A stretch of 64,000 nt of DNA from positions 2,201,918-2,265,917 of the forward strand of contig CT971583.1 of NCBI GenBank assembly GCA_000063505.1. Direction: 5' to 3'. The DNA comes from Synechococcus sp. WH 7803 (GTDB taxonomy: Bacteria > Cyanobacteriota > Cyanobacteriia > PCC-6307 > Cyanobiaceae). Below are positions 27,292-35,681 of the stretch, in pieces. The position numbers and the translations under genes are program-made. Positions within the stretch are counted from its first letter, which is position 1. Every line of letters starts with the position of its first letter. A model generated the notes under the pieces. The model saw nothing but the letters and a program-made list of their open reading frames with translations. It did not search any database and was not told where the DNA came from.

Positions 27292-30200
27292 GCCTGCTGC
27301 ACGCCACCTGGCTACCCGCCATCCGCACCCCCAGCAGCTCCGGTCGGGCTGCCCTGCTGGTGTGGGCTGACACCTGGCGTGTGGCCGAGCCGCTCGGCCC
27401 CGGAGCCACCCCGGCCCTTCATCCCTTCACCCTGAGTGCGGAGGATCTGCGCGCCTGGCTCACGGAGCGCGATCTGCTCCCAGACGGCATCATCGACGCC
27501 ACCGCATGCCTCACCCTGCCGAGCCGCAGTGTGAAACCACGACGGCCCCGGGGCTCGGCTGCCGCCACCCCCCAAATAGAGGAGCAGCCCCCCTGGTGCG
27601 GGCTGCCGCTGCAAGCCGGCGAACCGATTCCGAAAACCACCGAGTGGTGGCCTTGGCAGGTGCAGGGGCTGGCGATCGAACCGATGGCGGCCACGGCATG
27701 GCTGGCCAAACTTCCCCTCTCAGGCCATCACCCTGATCTGGCCGACGAACTGCGCTGGTGGAGCCACATGCAGCGATGGGCCCTCAGCCTGGTGGCTCGG
27801 GGGCGCTGGCTGCCCCAGGTGGAATTGAGCCGTGGGGAAGGGTATCCCCACCGCGCCCGCTGGGTCCCACTGCTCAACCGGGAAGACGATCGGCGCCGGC
27901 TCGAGGACCTGGCCGCCCGTCTGCCCCTGGTGGCCACCTGTGCTTTGCCCTGGAGAGAGCCCACAGGCAAACGCAGCAATCGCATCACCAGGCTGCGGCC
28001 CGAAGCCATGCGCGCTGCCAATCCCGTGGCCTGCTGTCGTCCCCGCAGCGGCCGCTTGCGGGTGGCGACATTGCTGGAGGACCTGGTGGATGCCCAGCTG
28101 CGCAAGGGCTTCCATCCCGATGACGAGGGGCTCGACCCCCTGCTCTGCGCCTGGGAAAACGCCCTGAGTTCAGACACCGGGGTAATCGATCTGAACGACG
28201 AAGATGCCGAACGCCTGGCCACCGCCAGCCATCACTGGCGCGAGGGAGTGGCGGGCAACGTGGCGGCCGCCAGGGCCTGCCTTGAACTGGCCACCCCCAA
28301 CGAGGGTGAAGAGCTCTGGGATCTGCGCTTCTACCTGCAGGCCGAAGCCGATCCAACGCTGAAAGTGCCAGCAGGAGCAGCTTGGGCGGCTGGGCCTGGA
28401 GGCCTGCAACTCGGGGAAATTCCTGTGGAGCATCCCGGTGAGGTGCTGCTCGAGGGCATGGGCCGCGCTCTCACGGTGTTCGCCCCGATCGAACGGGGCC
28501 TGGAGAGCGCCACGCCGGAAGCCATGCAGCTCACCCCGGCGGAAGCCTTCGTGCTGGTGCGCACCGCCGCTCGTCAACTGCGGGACGTGGGCGTGGGTGT
28601 GGACCTCCCCCCCAGCCTCTCGGGAGGCCTGGCCAGCCGTCTTGGCCTGGCGATTAAGGCTGAGCTACCGGAACGCTCGCGCGGGTTCACGCTCGGGGAA
28701 AATCTCGATTGGAGCTGGGAGCTCATGATCGGCGGCGTCACCCTGACGCTGCGGGAGCTGGAGCGGCTGGCCGGCAAGCGCAGTCCCCTCGTGCGCCACA
28801 AGGGAGCCTGGATCGAGCTCAGGCCCAACGATCTCAAGAACGCCGAACGCTTCTGTGCCGCCAACCCAGATCTGAGCCTGGACGACGCCCTTCGCCTCAC
28901 CGCCAGTGAAGGGGACACCTTGATGCGCCTGCCGGTGCATGCCTTCGACGCAGGCCCACGCCTGCAAGGGGTCTTGGAGCAATACCACCAGCAGAAAGCG
29001 CCGGATCCGCTGCCTGCACCCGAGGGCTTCTGCGGTCAGCTTCGGCCCTATCAGGAGCGCGGTTTGGGTTGGCTGGCCTTCCTGCACCGCTTCGATCAGG
29101 GAGCCTGCCTCGCCGACGACATGGGCCTGGGCAAAACAATCCAGCTGCTGGCCTTCCTCCAGCACCTGAAGATGGAAAAGGAACTGAAACGGCCAGTGCT
29201 GCTGGTGGCGCCCACCTCCGTGCTCACCAATTGGAAGCGGGAAGCCGCGGCCTTCACCCCCGAGCTCACGGTTCTTGAGCACTACGGCCCCAAGCGCCCC
29301 TCCACCCCAGCAGCTCTCAAAAAAGCCCTGAAAGACGTTGACCTGGTGCTCACCAGCTACGGGCTGCTGCAGAGGGACAGCGAGCTTCTGGAGAGTTTCG
29401 ACTGGCTGGGCACCGTGATCGATGAAGCCCAGGCGATCAAAAACCCTTCGGCCAAGCAGAGCCAGGCCGCCCGTGATCTGGCGAGAACTCGTAAGGGATC
29501 AAGATTTCGCATCGCTCTCACCGGCACGCCGGTTGAGAACAGGGTGAGCGAGCTCTGGGCCCTGATGGATTTCCTCAATCCGAGCGTGCTCGGGGAAGAG
29601 GAGTTTTTCCGGCAGCGCTACCGCATGCCGATCGAGCGTTATGGCGATATGTCGTCGTTGCGCGATCTCAAATCGCGGGTGGGGCCGTTCATCCTGCGGC
29701 GTTTGAAAACCGACAAGGCGATCATCTCCGACCTGCCCGAAAAAGTGGAGTTGAGTGAATGGGTGGGCCTGAGCAAGGAACAGAAATCCCTGTATGCGAA
29801 AACCGTGGAAGACACCCTCGATGCCATCGCCCGCGCGCCGCGTGGCAAACGCCACGGCCAGGTGCTGGGACTGCTGACGCGCCTCAAACAGATCTGCAAT
29901 CACCCGGCTCTGGCCTTGAAGGAAGAGGTGGCAAGCGACGACTTCCTGCAGCGATCGGTGAAGTTGCAGCGGCTCGAAGAAATCCTTGATGAAGTGATTG
30001 AAGCGGGGGATCGAGCCCTGCTGTTCACCCAGTTCGCGGAATGGGGGCACCTGCTGCAGGGCTACCTGCAACGCCGCTGGCGCAGCGAGGTGCCGTTCCT
30101 GAGCGGCAGCACCAGCAAGGGAGAACGTCAGGCCATGGTGGATCGCTTCCAGGAGGACCCACGTGGCCCCCAGCTCTTCTTGCTGTCCCTGAAGGCCGGC

Positions 30201-30500
30201 GGAGTGGGACTGAACCTCACCCGGGCCAGCCACGTGTTCCATATCGACCGCTGGTGGAATCCAGCAGTCGAGAACCAGGCCACGGACCGTGCCTATCGCA
30301 TCGGCCAGACCAACCGGGTGATGGTGCACAAATTCATCACCAGTGGTTCGGTGGAAGAGAAGATCGACCGGATGATCCGGGAGAAGTCCAGACTGGCGGA
30401 AGACATCGTGGGTTCGGGCGAGGAGTGGCTCGGTGGCCTCGACATGGGCCAACTCAAGGAGCTGGTGAGCCTGGAAACCAACGAGACGCGCAACCCATGA
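27288..30500 (+). CDS. SNF2-family DEAD/DEAH helicase
   Basis: A 1,070-aa ATP-dependent DNA translocase of the bacterial SNF2/RapA-like group. The N-terminal about 580 residues are a bacterial SNF2-associated region. The helicase core begins near residue 580: QERGLGWLAFLHRFDQG, Walker A DDMGLGKTIQLLAF, Walker B VIDEAQAIKNP, motif III-like ALTGTPVEN, and C-terminal motifs SLKAGGVGLNLTRA and RAYRIGQ. It starts within the stop of the preceding gene, and its own stop overlaps the SWIM-finger gene start. The bacterial SNF2 plus SWIM pairing is recurrent; the DNA process served is unknown. Confidence 0.95.
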   Translation: MSLLHATWLPAIRTPSSSGRAALLVWADTWRVAEPLGPGATPALHPFTLSAEDLRAWLTERDLLPDGIIDATACLTLPSRSVKPRRPRGSAAATPQIEEQPPWCGLPLQAGEPIPKTTEWWPWQVQGLAIEPMAATAWLAKLPLSGHHPDLADELRWWSHMQRWALSLVARGRWLPQVELSRGEGYPHRARWVPLLNREDDRRRLEDLAARLPLVATCALPWREPTGKRSNRITRLRPEAMRAANPVACCRPRSGRLRVATLLEDLVDAQLRKGFHPDDEGLDPLLCAWENALSSDTGVIDLNDEDAERLATASHHWREGVAGNVAAARACLELATPNEGEELWDLRFYLQAEADPTLKVPAGAAWAAGPGGLQLGEIPVEHPGEVLLEGMGRALTVFAPIERGLESATPEAMQLTPAEAFVLVRTAARQLRDVGVGVDLPPSLSGGLASRLGLAIKAELPERSRGFTLGENLDWSWELMIGGVTLTLRELERLAGKRSPLVRHKGAWIELRPNDLKNAERFCAANPDLSLDDALRLTASEGDTLMRLPVHAFDAGPRLQGVLEQYHQQKAPDPLPAPEGFCGQLRPYQERGLGWLAFLHRFDQGACLADDMGLGKTIQLLAFLQHLKMEKELKRPVLLVAPTSVLTNWKREAAAFTPELTVLEHYGPKRPSTPAALKKALKDVDLVLTSYGLLQRDSELLESFDWLGTVIDEAQAIKNPSAKQSQAARDLARTRKGSRFRIALTGTPVENRVSELWALMDFLNPSVLGEEEFFRQRYRMPIERYGDMSSLRDLKSRVGPFILRRLKTDKAIISDLPEKVELSEWVGLSKEQKSLYAKTVEDTLDAIARAPRGKRHGQVLGLLTRLKQICNHPALALKEEVASDDFLQRSVKLQRLEEILDEVIEAGDRALLFTQFAEWGHLLQGYLQRRWRSEVPFLSGSTSKGERQAMVDRFQEDPRGPQLFLLSLKAGGVGLNLTRASHVFHIDRWWNPAVENQATDRAYRIGQTNRVMVHKFITSGSVEEKIDRMIREKSRLAEDIVGSGEEWLGGLDMGQLKELVSLETNETRNP

Positions 30501-31399
30501 CGATCACACCCAACGGAACCGGCATCAACACCTCCCTCGGGGACGACGGCCTCGGTCAGCAGCCTTGGTGGGTGGAGCAGTGGATGGAGTTGATCAACTC
30601 CTACCGCTTTAAAAAGCGCCTGGAGCGCGCCTGGGCCTATGCCCGCGAAGGGCACGTGACCTCGATTCGCTTCGAGGGACGACGGGTGCACGCCAGGGTG
30701 CAGGGCACCGGCGAAGACCCCTACAAGGTGAAGCTCTGGCTCGACGTGCTCAGCGATGAGGACTGGGGCTACGTGCTGGAGGCTCTGACACAGAAGGCGC
30801 GCTGGTCCGCCCAATTACTGGCCGGCATCATGCCGTCCGATATCGAACGTGCCTTCGCCGCCAGCGGCCGGCGGCTGTTCCCCTTCAAGCTTCAGGAGGT
30901 GCGCAGCGAGTGCAGTTGCCCCGACAAAGCCAATCCCTGCAAGCACATCAGTGCGGTGTACTTCCTGATGGGAGAGCGGTTCAGCGAGGATCCATTCGTG
31001 CTGTTCCAGTTGCGGGGACGCACGCGAGCCAAGCTTTTGGAAGACCTGGCTGACCATCGCTTGAAGGCCCTGGAAGCCAAGGCGACCAGCGCTGAGCCAG
31101 ACAGCGAGGGCGCCACCACGGATGCCGTCACGGCAACGGACGACACACCGCCGCCTCCCCACCCGGCTGTTCTCGATCCCACGCTCTGGTGGCGCTACGA
31201 CGCGAGCCTGGACGGTGATCTTGTGGTGATCACACCGGCGATGGAGGGCGACACCGGCCTGGATGCGGCCGGGGATCTCCCCCTGGCCGAAGAACCGCGC
31301 TTTCCTGAGGCGCGGCCGCGCTTCCTCTCCCATCTCAGGGAACAGGGGCAAGCGCTTGCGCAACAGGCCATGGTGGAAGCCATGACAGCAGGTGCCTGA
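30497..31399 (+). CDS. SWIM zinc-finger protein
   Basis: A 300-aa protein overlapping the SNF2 stop by ATGA. The zinc finger CSCPDKANPCKHISAVYF (about residues 137-154) fits the SWIM consensus CxCx(n)CxH. The N-terminal part (WWVEQWMELINSYRFKKRL) and the surrounding region match bacterial SWIM proteins that accompany SNF2 helicases. The C-terminal third is Ala/Asp/Pro-rich and probably flexible. SWIM fingers bind DNA or protein; a partner role for the upstream helicase is inferred from gene coupling. Confidence 0.92.
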   Translation: MTITPNGTGINTSLGDDGLGQQPWWVEQWMELINSYRFKKRLERAWAYAREGHVTSIRFEGRRVHARVQGTGEDPYKVKLWLDVLSDEDWGYVLEALTQKARWSAQLLAGIMPSDIERAFAASGRRLFPFKLQEVRSECSCPDKANPCKHISAVYFLMGERFSEDPFVLFQLRGRTRAKLLEDLADHRLKALEAKATSAEPDSEGATTDAVTATDDTPPPPHPAVLDPTLWWRYDASLDGDLVVITPAMEGDTGLDAAGDLPLAEEPRFPEARPRFLSHLREQGQALAQQAMVEAMTAGA

Positions 31400-31871
31400 A
31401 ACCGCCCCCTGGCAGGCCCTGGAGATGCAGGGCCTGGTTTCGATTCTTCTGCTCTCCCATCGGCGCGCCTTCGACTGCCCTCTGCTGGCCAGCGACCGTC
31501 CAGGGACATCCCGACGCCTGACTGCGCAGGAGCTGTTCAACAGCAGCATGGCCGTGCTGGCCCACAACAACGCAGGCGACCCAGCCCTGACTTACGCCAA
31601 CGCCACCGCCCTCAGGCTTTGGAAGCGGCCCTGGAACGAGATGGTCGGCATGCCATCGCGTCTCACCGCTGCGCAGTCGGAACGGAAGGAACGGGCGGCC
31701 TCTCTCAGGCAGGCCCTCGCGCGCGACGCGATCAACACCTACAGCGGCATTCGCGTGGATCGCTGCGGGCGGCAATTCATGATTCGCAACGCCCGGATCT
31801 GGACGCTCTGGGATGAGGAAGGACGGCGTTGCGGGCAGGCGGCAGCGTTCTCCAGTTGGTGGTGGCTGTAA
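31392..31871 (+). CDS. MEKHLA-domain protein
   Basis: A 159-aa protein starting at GTG, overlapping the SWIM gene end by 8 bp. It matches the MEKHLA domain, a PAS-related fold (HRRAFDCPLLAS, ELFNSSMAVLAHNNAGDPALTYANATALRLW, PSRLTA, YSGIRVDRCGRQFMIRNARIW), here as a stand-alone protein. PAS-like folds often sense light or redox state. No signal-output domain is attached. Co-transcription with the SNF2/SWIM genes is likely from the overlap, though the functional link is unknown. Confidence 0.85.
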   Translation: MPETAPWQALEMQGLVSILLLSHRRAFDCPLLASDRPGTSRRLTAQELFNSSMAVLAHNNAGDPALTYANATALRLWKRPWNEMVGMPSRLTAAQSERKERAASLRQALARDAINTYSGIRVDRCGRQFMIRNARIWTLWDEEGRRCGQAAAFSSWWWL

Positions 31872-32045
31872 TCAGCACATCCACTGTTCGGTTCACACGA
31901 CATCCAAGTTGTAACAACCGAACTGAGTGGTTCAGACCGTACAAAAAAGGACGGTTCTCACCCTGATCAGATTGATCAACAACACGCAGATTGTCGTTGC
32001 GGGTGATGCAAACACCCACCACATCACGTTCCTGAGGAGTTACTC
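31872..32045 (+). promoter_or_regulatory. hsp20 upstream region with inverted repeats
   Basis: The 174-bp gap before hsp20 contains an exact 8-bp inverted repeat GTTCGGTT / AACCGAAC (31886-31893 with 31916-31923) separated by 22 bp. A second one, ACCGT / ACGGT (31936-31940 with 31951-31955), encloses an A-run. No CIRCE element is visible. A GAGGAG Shine-Dalgarno lies about 6 bp before the hsp20 ATG. The repeats could be the terminator of the upstream operon or a heat-shock operator. Confidence 0.4.
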
Positions 32046-32459
32046 ATGATCACCCTTCGTCAATCACCATTCGATCTCTTTGAACGACTGGATCAGCAGC
32101 TGTCGCAGGCTGAACGTGTTCCAGCAGCAGAGATCCACGAAACGGCCGATCACTACACCGTGCGCTTGGAGTTGCCTGGCGTGAGCCGCGACTCGATCGA
32201 CGTCAAAGCCACCGATCGCACCCTCAGCGTCAGTGCCGAACGTCGCCGTCCTGCCAGCACGAACATTGCAGATGAGAACGCAAACGACGAAACAGCCCGG
32301 CTGAGCGAGTTCCGCTACGGCACCTGGAGCCGCAGCTTCCGTTTCGGCCAGGGGTTGAACCGCGATGCTGTTCAGGCCAGTTACCGGGATGGCGTGCTGG
32401 AGATCACCGCCGCGAAGGCCCAGAGCCACACCAGTGTGACGGTGGCCGTCGACGCCTGA
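32046..32459 (+). CDS. Hsp20 / alpha-crystallin small heat-shock protein
   Basis: A 137-aa ATP-independent holdase chaperone. The alpha-crystallin domain spans about residues 28-130: ETADHYTVRLELPGVSRDSI, followed by RSFRFGQGLNRDAVQASYRDGVLEITAAKA, containing the conserved A-x-x-x-x-GVL motif. The short C-terminal tail lacks an obvious I-x-I anchor (SVTVAVDA), which may alter oligomer assembly. A strong Shine-Dalgarno sequence precedes it and an intrinsic terminator follows, so it is a monocistronic stress gene. Confidence 0.95.
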   Translation: MITLRQSPFDLFERLDQQLSQAERVPAAEIHETADHYTVRLELPGVSRDSIDVKATDRTLSVSAERRRPASTNIADENANDETARLSEFRYGTWSRSFRFGQGLNRDAVQASYRDGVLEITAAKAQSHTSVTVAVDA

Positions 32460-32517
32460 ACGATGGACCCCTGAGCCAGGGGCCTGAGGTGAATGCCTGG
32501 AGAACGAGAGATCCAAC

Positions 32518-32545
32518 CCCCCATCCATGGATGGGGGTTTTTTTT
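32518..32545 (+). terminator. Intrinsic terminator of hsp20
   Basis: A perfect inverted repeat CCCCCATCCATGGATGGGGG (32518-32537) is followed directly by eight T residues. It lies 58 bp after the hsp20 stop and just short of the stop of the convergent carrier gene. Confidence 0.93.
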
Positions 32546-32549
32546 GAGC

Positions 32550-33854
32550 TCAGCGCGTGAGGGACCAACCGAGAAACAGCAGGCTGAAACCGATCAGAAA
32601 CACCAGGCCAAACCAACTGAGGCCGCGCATCAAGGGGCCATCGCGATGCTCACTGGCCACCAGCTCGCAGTTCATCGTGTCCATGGCCATCCAGGCGAAC
32701 ACCGGAGCCGCCAGGAAGCTGCCCGTCATTGCACCGAACACGAAGTCCTTCACCGTGATGCCACCGCTGTAGGCCCAGAGCAGCGCCGCCAGGGCCGCCA
32801 GCAGATGCAGACCAATCCAGAGTCCAATCCGTCGGCTCTGGGGGCCCGGAGCGGCATCGCCCCGATCCACGCCCTGCAAGAGCCCCTGAATCGCTGAAAT
32901 GCTGCGGGGGTAGGCATCCAGGCAGGTGAGCGTGGTGCTGAACATGGCGGCGAAGGCCGCTGGAATGATGATCCAGGCGGCCCAGGACCCCATCGCCTCG
33001 GTGTACAGACGGATGAGGTTCTGAGCAAACGCAACGCCACTGCCCTGGAAGAGGCCATCACCGCTTCCATACATGGTGTAAGCACCCAGGATCACGAAAA
33101 ACACTGCCGTGAGCACCGTGATGCCGTAACCGAGATTGAAATCCGTTTCCGCTTCCTGCAGCGAAGCGGTGTGCTGGCTGTCACGAGCGCGGGAAAACAT
33201 CCAGAGCGACGGCCACACGCACATTTCCACCGGTCCTGGCATCCAGCCCATCAGAGGGATGAGAAAACCGAGGTCGGCCATCTGCCAGGGCGAGGGATCG
33301 GCCGCCAGCCAACTGGACGCCACATCTCCTGCAGGCCCTCGCAGCAACAGCGACAACGCCGCCACTCCCGTGAGCAGGGTGAGCAGAGCCACCAGCAACT
33401 TGGAGAGCCGATCGAGAGCCCTGTACTTGCCCATGAACAGAATCAACCCACAGCTCGCCAGCACGGCAATCGCCAGGGCAAAAGGGTCGAACTGGGCCAG
33501 AACCGGCACATTGGTGAGCAACAGACCAGCAACAAAACTCACCGCAGCGATCGTGAATGTGCCGGTGAACAGACTCACCAGCAGATACACCGGCAGATAA
33601 GTCCTGTTGCGCTGCTGAAATCCCTCCAGCAGCGACAGCCCGGTCACGGCAGTGAAGCGACTGCCCACTCTGAGGAAGGGGTACTTGATCAGGTTGGTGA
33701 GCAGGATCAGGCCCAAAAGAGCGAAGCCGAAACGGGCCCCTGCCGTGGTGGACGACATCAGGTGGGACCCGCCGATGCAGGCCCCCGCAAGCAGGATCCC
33801 GGGACCGATGCTGCGCCGCAATCCGGAGATCGCGGCAGCGGCGCTGGAGGTCAT
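32550..33854 (-). CDS. NRAMP-like divalent cation transporter family protein
   Basis: A 434-aa polytopic membrane protein with about eleven hydrophobic segments. The first segment (GPGILLAGACIGGSHLMSSTTAG) aligns with NRAMP helix 1, but the metal-binding DPGN motif is replaced. The helix 6 region reads LMGWMPGPVEMCVW, also unlike the canonical MxxH motif. It therefore belongs to a divergent NRAMP-related branch, and manganese or iron should not be assumed as substrate. The ATG at 33854 is preferred over a GTG at 33869. It is divergent from flv3, and its end faces the hsp20 terminator. Confidence 0.8.
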   Translation of the reverse strand: MTSSAAAAISGLRRSIGPGILLAGACIGGSHLMSSTTAGARFGFALLGLILLTNLIKYPFLRVGSRFTAVTGLSLLEGFQQRNRTYLPVYLLVSLFTGTFTIAAVSFVAGLLLTNVPVLAQFDPFALAIAVLASCGLILFMGKYRALDRLSKLLVALLTLLTGVAALSLLLRGPAGDVASSWLAADPSPWQMADLGFLIPLMGWMPGPVEMCVWPSLWMFSRARDSQHTASLQEAETDFNLGYGITVLTAVFFVILGAYTMYGSGDGLFQGSGVAFAQNLIRLYTEAMGSWAAWIIIPAAFAAMFSTTLTCLDAYPRSISAIQGLLQGVDRGDAAPGPQSRRIGLWIGLHLLAALAALLWAYSGGITVKDFVFGAMTGSFLAAPVFAWMAMDTMNCELVASEHRDGPLMRGLSWFGLVFLIGFSLLFLGWSLTR

Positions 33855-33926
33855 GACAGCAAATCGCACTGCGTGCCATCTTCCAACCCGGAGTTCTTAC
33901 AGTCGAGAACCGTCGAGATTGCAGCC

Positions 33927-35681
33927 ATGGCCGCCTCCACCCAGGCCGTCGCCGGACGTTTGAGCCTTCAGTGCCAGGCCATCGCATCCGACAGCACAGC
34001 CATCCGTTCCCTTGACTGGGATCGCAGCCGCTTCGACATCGAGTTCGGCCTCCGCAACGGCACCACCTACAACGCCTTTTTGGTGCGGGGCGAGCGAACA
34101 GCGCTGATCGACACCAGTCACGCCAAATTCCGCGACAGCTGGATTCCCCTGCTGCAGGAGCAGATCGACCCGCAGGCCATCGATCACCTGATCGTGAGCC
34201 ATACGGAGCCCGACCACTCCGGCTTGATCGCTGATCTTCTCGATCTCAATCCCGAGATCGAAATTGTGGGCTCAAAGGTGGCCCTCCAGTTTCTGAAGGA
34301 TCAGGTGCACCGTCCGTTCCGCTCCCGCGCCGTGAAAAGTGGCGACAGCCTGGATCTCGGAGCAAACCCCGAGAGCGGAGTGGAGCATCGCTTCGAATTT
34401 CTCAGCGCTCCCAACCTGCATTGGCCCGACACGATCTTTTCCTTCGATCACGGCAGCGGCATCCTTTACACCTGCGACGCTTTCGGATTGCACTACTGCT
34501 CGGAGGAGCTGTTCGACAGCGACCCCGGGGCCATCGCACCCGACTTTCGCTTCTACTACGAGTGCCTGATGGGTCCGAATGCCCGCAGCGTGCTTCAAGC
34601 CATGAAACGCATGGATGGGCTGCCGGCGATCAACACCATCGCGGTGGGTCACGGACCGCTTCTGCGCCAACACCTCAGCCATTGGCTCAATGACTACCGG
34701 GAATGGAGCAGCCAGCGCAGCAAGGGCGACAGCTACGCGGCCGTGCTTTATCTGAGCCAATACGGGTTCAGTGATCGCCTCAGTCAGGCCATCGCCCATG
34801 GCATCGGCAAGGCCGAGGCCCAGGTTCAGCTCGTTGACCTGCGCGCAACCGATGCCCAGGAACTGTCGGCACTGGTGGGTGAGGCCAAGGCGGTGGTCGT
34901 TCCCACCTGGCCAGCCGAACCGGATGCGGAGCTGCAGAGCAGCATCGGCACCCTGCTGGCGGCACTGCACAGCAAACAGCTGGTGGGGGTGTACGACGCC
35001 TTTGGCGGCAATGACGAGCCCATCGATGCCGTGGCCGATCAGCTGCGGGCTCAAGGCCAAAAAACGGCCTTTGCCCCCCTGCGCATTCGCCAGCTTCCCT
35101 CAGGTGCGGATTACCAACGCTGCGAAGAAGCAGGAACCGATCTCGGACAACTGCTCACCCGGGAGAAAACCATCGCGGCCATGAAAAGCCTCGACGGTGA
35201 CCTGGACAAGGCCCTGGGCCGTCTCAGCGGCGGTTTGTATGTGGTGACCGCCAGTCAGGGCGAGGGGGAAAGCCTGCGGCGCAGCGCCATGGTGGCCAGC
35301 TGGGTGAGCCAGGCCAGCTTCACGCCACCGGGGATCACCGTGGCGGTGGCCAAAGACCGGGCGATCGAAGCGCTCCTGCAGGTCGGTGACCGCTTTGTTC
35401 TCAACATCCTGCGCGACGACAACCACCAGCAGCTGATGCGCCATTTCCTCAAGCGCTTCCCGCCCGGGGCCGATCGGTTTGCAGGGGTGAATGTTCTTGA
35501 GAACGAGGCCCAGGGCGGCCCGGTGCTCGGTGATGCACTGGCTTATCTGGGCTGCCGAGTTGAGCAGCGGCTCGAAGGACCCGACCACTGGATCATCTAT
35601 GCCGAGGTGGAGCAAGGCAATGTGGCCGACGCGGATGCCATCACAGCGGTGCATCACCGCAAAGTGGGGAATCACTACTGA
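33927..35681 (+). CDS. flv3: Flavodiiron protein, Flv3-like (full diiron ligand set)
   Basis: A 584-aa class C flavodiiron protein that reduces O2 to water at the expense of photosynthetic electrons. Order: beta-lactamase-like diiron domain, flavodoxin-like FMN domain (LYLSQYGFSDRLSQAI), and C-terminal flavin reductase domain. The diiron ligands are visible: HTEPDHSG, the His of NLHWPDT, the Asp of YTCDAFG and the His of AVGHGPLL. The adjacent gene is its ligand-poor partner, and the pair fits the Flv1/Flv3 heterodimer of cyanobacteria. Its stop and the next start share one base (TGATG). The start was chosen at the conserved N-terminus, 72 bp from the divergent transporter gene. Confidence 0.92.
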   Translation: MAASTQAVAGRLSLQCQAIASDSTAIRSLDWDRSRFDIEFGLRNGTTYNAFLVRGERTALIDTSHAKFRDSWIPLLQEQIDPQAIDHLIVSHTEPDHSGLIADLLDLNPEIEIVGSKVALQFLKDQVHRPFRSRAVKSGDSLDLGANPESGVEHRFEFLSAPNLHWPDTIFSFDHGSGILYTCDAFGLHYCSEELFDSDPGAIAPDFRFYYECLMGPNARSVLQAMKRMDGLPAINTIAVGHGPLLRQHLSHWLNDYREWSSQRSKGDSYAAVLYLSQYGFSDRLSQAIAHGIGKAEAQVQLVDLRATDAQELSALVGEAKAVVVPTWPAEPDAELQSSIGTLLAALHSKQLVGVYDAFGGNDEPIDAVADQLRAQGQKTAFAPLRIRQLPSGADYQRCEEAGTDLGQLLTREKTIAAMKSLDGDLDKALGRLSGGLYVVTASQGEGESLRRSAMVASWVSQASFTPPGITVAVAKDRAIEALLQVGDRFVLNILRDDNHQQLMRHFLKRFPPGADRFAGVNVLENEAQGGPVLGDALAYLGCRVEQRLEGPDHWIIYAEVEQGNVADADAITAVHHRKVGNHY

